Shown in pieces: positions 8,374 to 10,395 of a stretch of DNA of 10,395 bases. The stretch comes from Phoronis ovalis. Its lineage: Eukaryota; Phoronida; Phoronidae. The notes beneath the pieces were generated by a model. It ran no database searches and was not told the DNA's origin. It saw only the letters and a program-made list of their open reading frames with translations. The stretch is from contig JAOXYB010064112.1 of assembly GCA_028565635.1 (NCBI GenBank), positions 1 through 10,395 on the forward strand, given 5' to 3'. The stretch's first letter is position 1; the number at the start of each line of letters is the position of its first letter. The position numbers were made by a program, and so were the translations under genes.

Positions 8374-8395
8374 TTTGGTAAAATTACTATCACAC
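8374..8395 (+). repeat. third copy of the element tip, TTTGGTAAAATTACTATC...
   Basis: These 22 bases match the reverse complement of 8212-8233 with two differences, and match the left tip at 7465-7476 in direct orientation. The shared sequence extends upstream (CAC..CATG before both 7465 and 8374). This makes the right boundary composite: one inverted and one direct copy of the tip about 140 bases apart. Confidence 0.6.
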
Positions 8396-9703
8396 TTTTT
8401 TTATTTAATTGCAGTTTTGAATTCGTTTTGCATGGACACTTAATAGCGAAATTAACCATTGTTTTAATAGTTCCTAAATTGCCAAACACATTAATTGATT
8501 GTTTTTGTCACTGTCTTACGCATTACAAAATCATGAAACTGATAAAATTATAATTATACTGAGTTATTTGGGAGCTACGGAATTGTAAAGATAAGTTTGG
8601 CAGACACATGTATAGGACGATATTTAATTGATCTTGCCATTCATGCATGATATCAATGTAAAATTGATGAGAAGATAAATATTTATCTAACAATTACGCA
8701 TTTGGAACAAGTAACATATATTTTGCTCTGGTCTTATGACAGACTAGCCATCCCACTTAAATGTTGTAATATGCATGCATAAGATGAGGAGTGTCGCTGC
8801 AAGCTTACACAATTTATTTGTTGGGGGTTGAGACGAAGGGAAAATATTTTTTAAAAATATTGAGACATTTCAGCAGTAGTACATCACTGTGATACATAGA
8901 GATTAGTTTTGACAACTTCCTGGCTATTTATATAGTTGTTAAAAAGTCAGATATCTAATTCCGGTTAAATCTCTTACTGCTAGAAATTGTCAAATATTAA
9001 TACATCAATACCACAGTCTTTTGTTAAACCTTGTAATATTCCGAACCGTCCCGGCACCTTACTATAGCTGTACCTGTTGTTGCTATATAATGTGTGAAGC
9101 ATTAAAGCTACTTTGACGACAAAAGAACGGGTGGACAACACTCATTTGAGTACCTGCACCAAACAAAATGGTGCAGAAACGTTTGGCATGTAAACCCTTG
9201 AAAATTATGTTATTGGCAAAACATAACATGATGGTTTGAAATTTAGTAGTGCGTACCAAATCAGTCTTATTAAATCCATCCGTTAGTGTTAAGCATCTTC
9301 TCAACTAGGCTGAACCGTAGTCAATTTTTGTGTATCATCTCGAAAAGTAGAAGTATTCGCAAAAGTCTTGAAACCAATCAAATTGCAGCTTGCAATAGAA
9401 GGTACATGTATAACAGAAAAACAGGTCGATCACACATATTCTCTCCTTCCAGTATTTATCTATAGTCCGCTAAGCAAAGAATCGGGCTCCCCTGCGATAT
9501 TTATTCAGAATGACTCATCATGATGTAATAGATGTTATAGGCGACGATGGGTCACGCCGTGAGAAAGGCTTGCCTCAGTTGGGCAAAGCCAGGTTAAAAG
9601 ATTAATGGCGTATTTATTTTGCTCTTGCTAAATTGAAGGAATAAAACAATAATTGACTATGGTGTTAAGCCCAGACCTTAGGCACGGAAGTCTAACTGAT
9701 TTT
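8396..9703. other. no gene recognised; several short palindromes
   Basis: No exon-like frame was found on either strand. The 73-codon minus-strand frame at 9083-9304 and a 31-codon plus-strand frame at 9510-9605 show no motif or splice context. Notable local structures are a 16-bp perfect palindrome AGATAAATATTTATCT (8673-8688), a 12-bp one TATGCATGCATA (8770-8781), and a hairpin with an 8-bp perfect stem CTGCACCA/TGGTGCAG (9154-9176). Confidence 0.5.
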
Positions 9704-9709
9704 TTTATT
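9704..9709 (-). promoter_or_regulatory. possible poly(A) signal AATAAA of the minus-strand VWDE-like gene
   Basis: The minus strand reads AATAAA 68 bases after the stop codon at 9778-9780. Position and strand suit a 3' end for the gene whose exons lie at 9778-10362. The hexamer alone is weak evidence. Confidence 0.35.
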
Positions 9710-9777
9710 CAGACTGGTATCAAATAAGCTTTCTTTCTACCTTAGTTATGTGTGTTATGTATGCATAAACTAACAAC

Positions 9778-9975
9778 TTAAAAGCTATTCGTATTTTTTA
9801 AGCGTATCACTTTGTTCCGGTCAGACTGAATGTTAGAACATACTACATGTTCAGGAATTGTAACTAACAATACCTTTATTCCTACAAATACGTTATTACT
9901 GCTTGCGTAATAAGCGCTTTTTCCTGCGGTCAGGTTTTCGTTATCTTTCCAGTAGGATTGTACTTTGCAACTAAT
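9778..9975 (-). CDS. VWDE-like extracellular protein, last visible exon (partial gene)
   Basis: The acceptor is ataattgtag on the minus strand. The exon opens in phase 0 with ISCKVQSYWKDNENL, then KSAYYASSNNVFVGIKV, then IPEHVV and NKVIRLKNTNSF, and ends at TAA (9778-9780): 65 residues. A Cys-x-Val segment, an aromatic-rich middle and a GIKV motif about 30 residues on resemble the stretch ahead of the VWD domain in VWDE (von Willebrand factor D and EGF domain) proteins, which are secreted or surface-attached. The previous exon ends in phase 0 with LGTY, giving an uninterrupted joint. Oddly, family members continue well past this point. Either this is a short form or truncated gene, or the exon really ends earlier (AAAG|GTATTG just after GIK is a possible donor) and the rest is intron. 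No breaks are seen. There is no ATG because it is an internal or last exon. Confidence 0.55.
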   Translation of the reverse strand: MSCKVQSYWKDNENLTAGKSAYYASSNNVFVGIKVLLVTIPEHVVCSNIQSDRNKVIRLKNTNSF

Positions 9976-10108
9976 CTACAATTATAAACAGAATAAGAAC
10001 GAAAATATGTAGTGGGATTATACAGTAACAATTTAGCAATCATAAGTAATTAAACATTGAAATGATGTCATGAAATAAACTGACATGAAAATGAAAAGTA
10101 AATCTTAC
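9976..10108 (-). other. intron between the two VWDE-like exons
   Basis: GT-AG intron of 133 bases: donor TAC|GTAAGA at 10108 and acceptor ttataattgtag ending at 9976. Phase 0 on both sides. It contains no other feature. Confidence 0.55.
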
Positions 10109-10362
10109 GTAGGTCCCTAAATGATCTTTCAGAAGTTTTGCATCCATATAACCTATAAGCTTGTTCCAATTATTACTATACACTGTAACCAGTGACTTCT
10201 CATAATCATATCCATTGACCATAAACATAACTCGGAAACGAGCACTTTTCATCACCTCTGTATTCAGAGATTTGAAGTTTACTTGGCAACCTATTTTTAT
10301 TTTTCCTTCCAACAGTTTAACAGGAAGCATTTTGGGTCGTTCTGTAATTGTGGGGTAGAAAT
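10109..10362 (-). CDS. VWDE-like extracellular protein, upstream visible exon (partial gene)
   Basis: The acceptor is cttgtatttccag on the minus strand and the donor is GTAAGA, both strong. The exon is 254 bases, enters in phase 1 and leaves in phase 0, and encodes about 84 residues with no stop. The sequence has a beta-sandwich look: GKIKIGCQVNF, then SARFRVMFMVNGYDYEKSLV, then AKLLKDHLGTY. The pattern (Cys-x-Val, then a run of alternating hydrophobics with a Gly turn, then a L..LG.. end before the next Cys) resembles the module preceding VWD in VWDE-like proteins. One Cys is in this exon and the partner Cys is probably the CKV at the start of the next. The ATG at 10376-10378 lies in the intron and is not a start. 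The gene continues beyond the right edge of the window. Confidence 0.55.
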
Positions 10363-10395
10363 CTGGAAATACAAGCAATTAGATTAATTGCATAT

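Larger units (their letters stand above)
7438..8395. mobile_element. foldback-like non-autonomous element with nested inverted repeats
   Basis: Several left-arm segments recur in inverted orientation on the right, in the same order. CGGATGGTAAC...GATGCAC (7438-7457) pairs with 8339-8361. TTTGGTAGAATT (7465-7476) pairs with 8222-8233. TTACGCAAGTAACTTAAGGCAGGT (7483-7506) pairs with 8165-8188, one mismatch in 24. CGTGTTCTTA near 7584-7593 pairs with the region near 7990-8000, and CCGCGCGT near 7667-7675 pairs with one near 7947-7955. The arms differ by insertions (about 40 bases at 8189-8211 and about 105 bases at 8234-8338). There is no open frame of note, so it is non-autonomous. I could not identify a target-site duplication, and the superfamily is unknown. 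Confidence 0.6.

Noticed and set aside
7261-8395. Tyrosine recombinase expected downstream of DIRS RNase H
   Set aside because: I looked for its conserved blocks on the plus strand and saw none. This region is non-coding inverted-repeat sequence.
9083-9304. 73-codon minus-strand frame
   Set aside because: No motif, no acceptor or donor at useful places, and not in phase with the VWDE-like exons.
9510-9605. 31-codon plus-strand frame with a hydrophilic product
   Set aside because: Too short, with no homologue I recognise and no context.

Overview
This looks like a window from an invertebrate animal genome. It is AT-rich and has GT-AG introns with pyrimidine-rich acceptors, poly(A) signals in place of terminators, a decayed DIRS1-type retrotransposon, and short inverted-repeat elements, one carrying an internal minisatellite. 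A mollusc, perhaps a bivalve, is my best guess. It rests on the mixture of element types and protein families and not on any diagnostic gene.

The layout has four blocks. (1) Positions 1-1770 hold no gene I can defend. (2) Positions 1776-4687, minus strand, hold a broken multi-exon gene. Four exons (4687-4327, 3847-3691, 2653-2458, 2127-1828) can be joined because their splice sites and codon phases agree (phase 1, then 0, then 0). A stop codon and a poly(A) signal follow. The protein has a Cys/His-rich N-terminal part (CPKHR, later a CxxC-type cluster) and a C-terminal part with GWAL, KADP and QITSLFSRL motifs, a pattern I associate with large uncharacterised protein families of invertebrates and fish. 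It carries three in-frame stops and at least two frameshifts, yet keeps its introns, so it looks like a decayed gene copy and not a processed pseudogene. Its second intron contains a short inverted-repeat element (2937-3318) filled with about nine very diverged copies of a roughly 33-bp repeat.

(3) Positions 5692-7260, plus strand, are the fossil of a DIRS1-type retrotransposon: an Arg/Gly-rich tail of the first ORF, a reverse transcriptase with motif A and YIDD still readable, and an RNase H plus connection region. It has several frameshifts, two internal deletions, and no visible tyrosine recombinase. Directly downstream, 7438-8395 is a foldback-like element with nested inverted repeats.

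(4) Positions 9704-10362, minus strand, hold two exons of what looks like an intact extracellular-protein gene resembling the region ahead of the VWD domain in VWDE-like proteins. The exon joint is phase 0 on both sides. The gene runs off the right edge, and the reading frame ends in a stop with a poly(A) signal about 70 bases later.

The blocks do not form a pathway. This is intergenic and intronic animal DNA with one live-looking gene end, one dead gene and several dead mobile elements.
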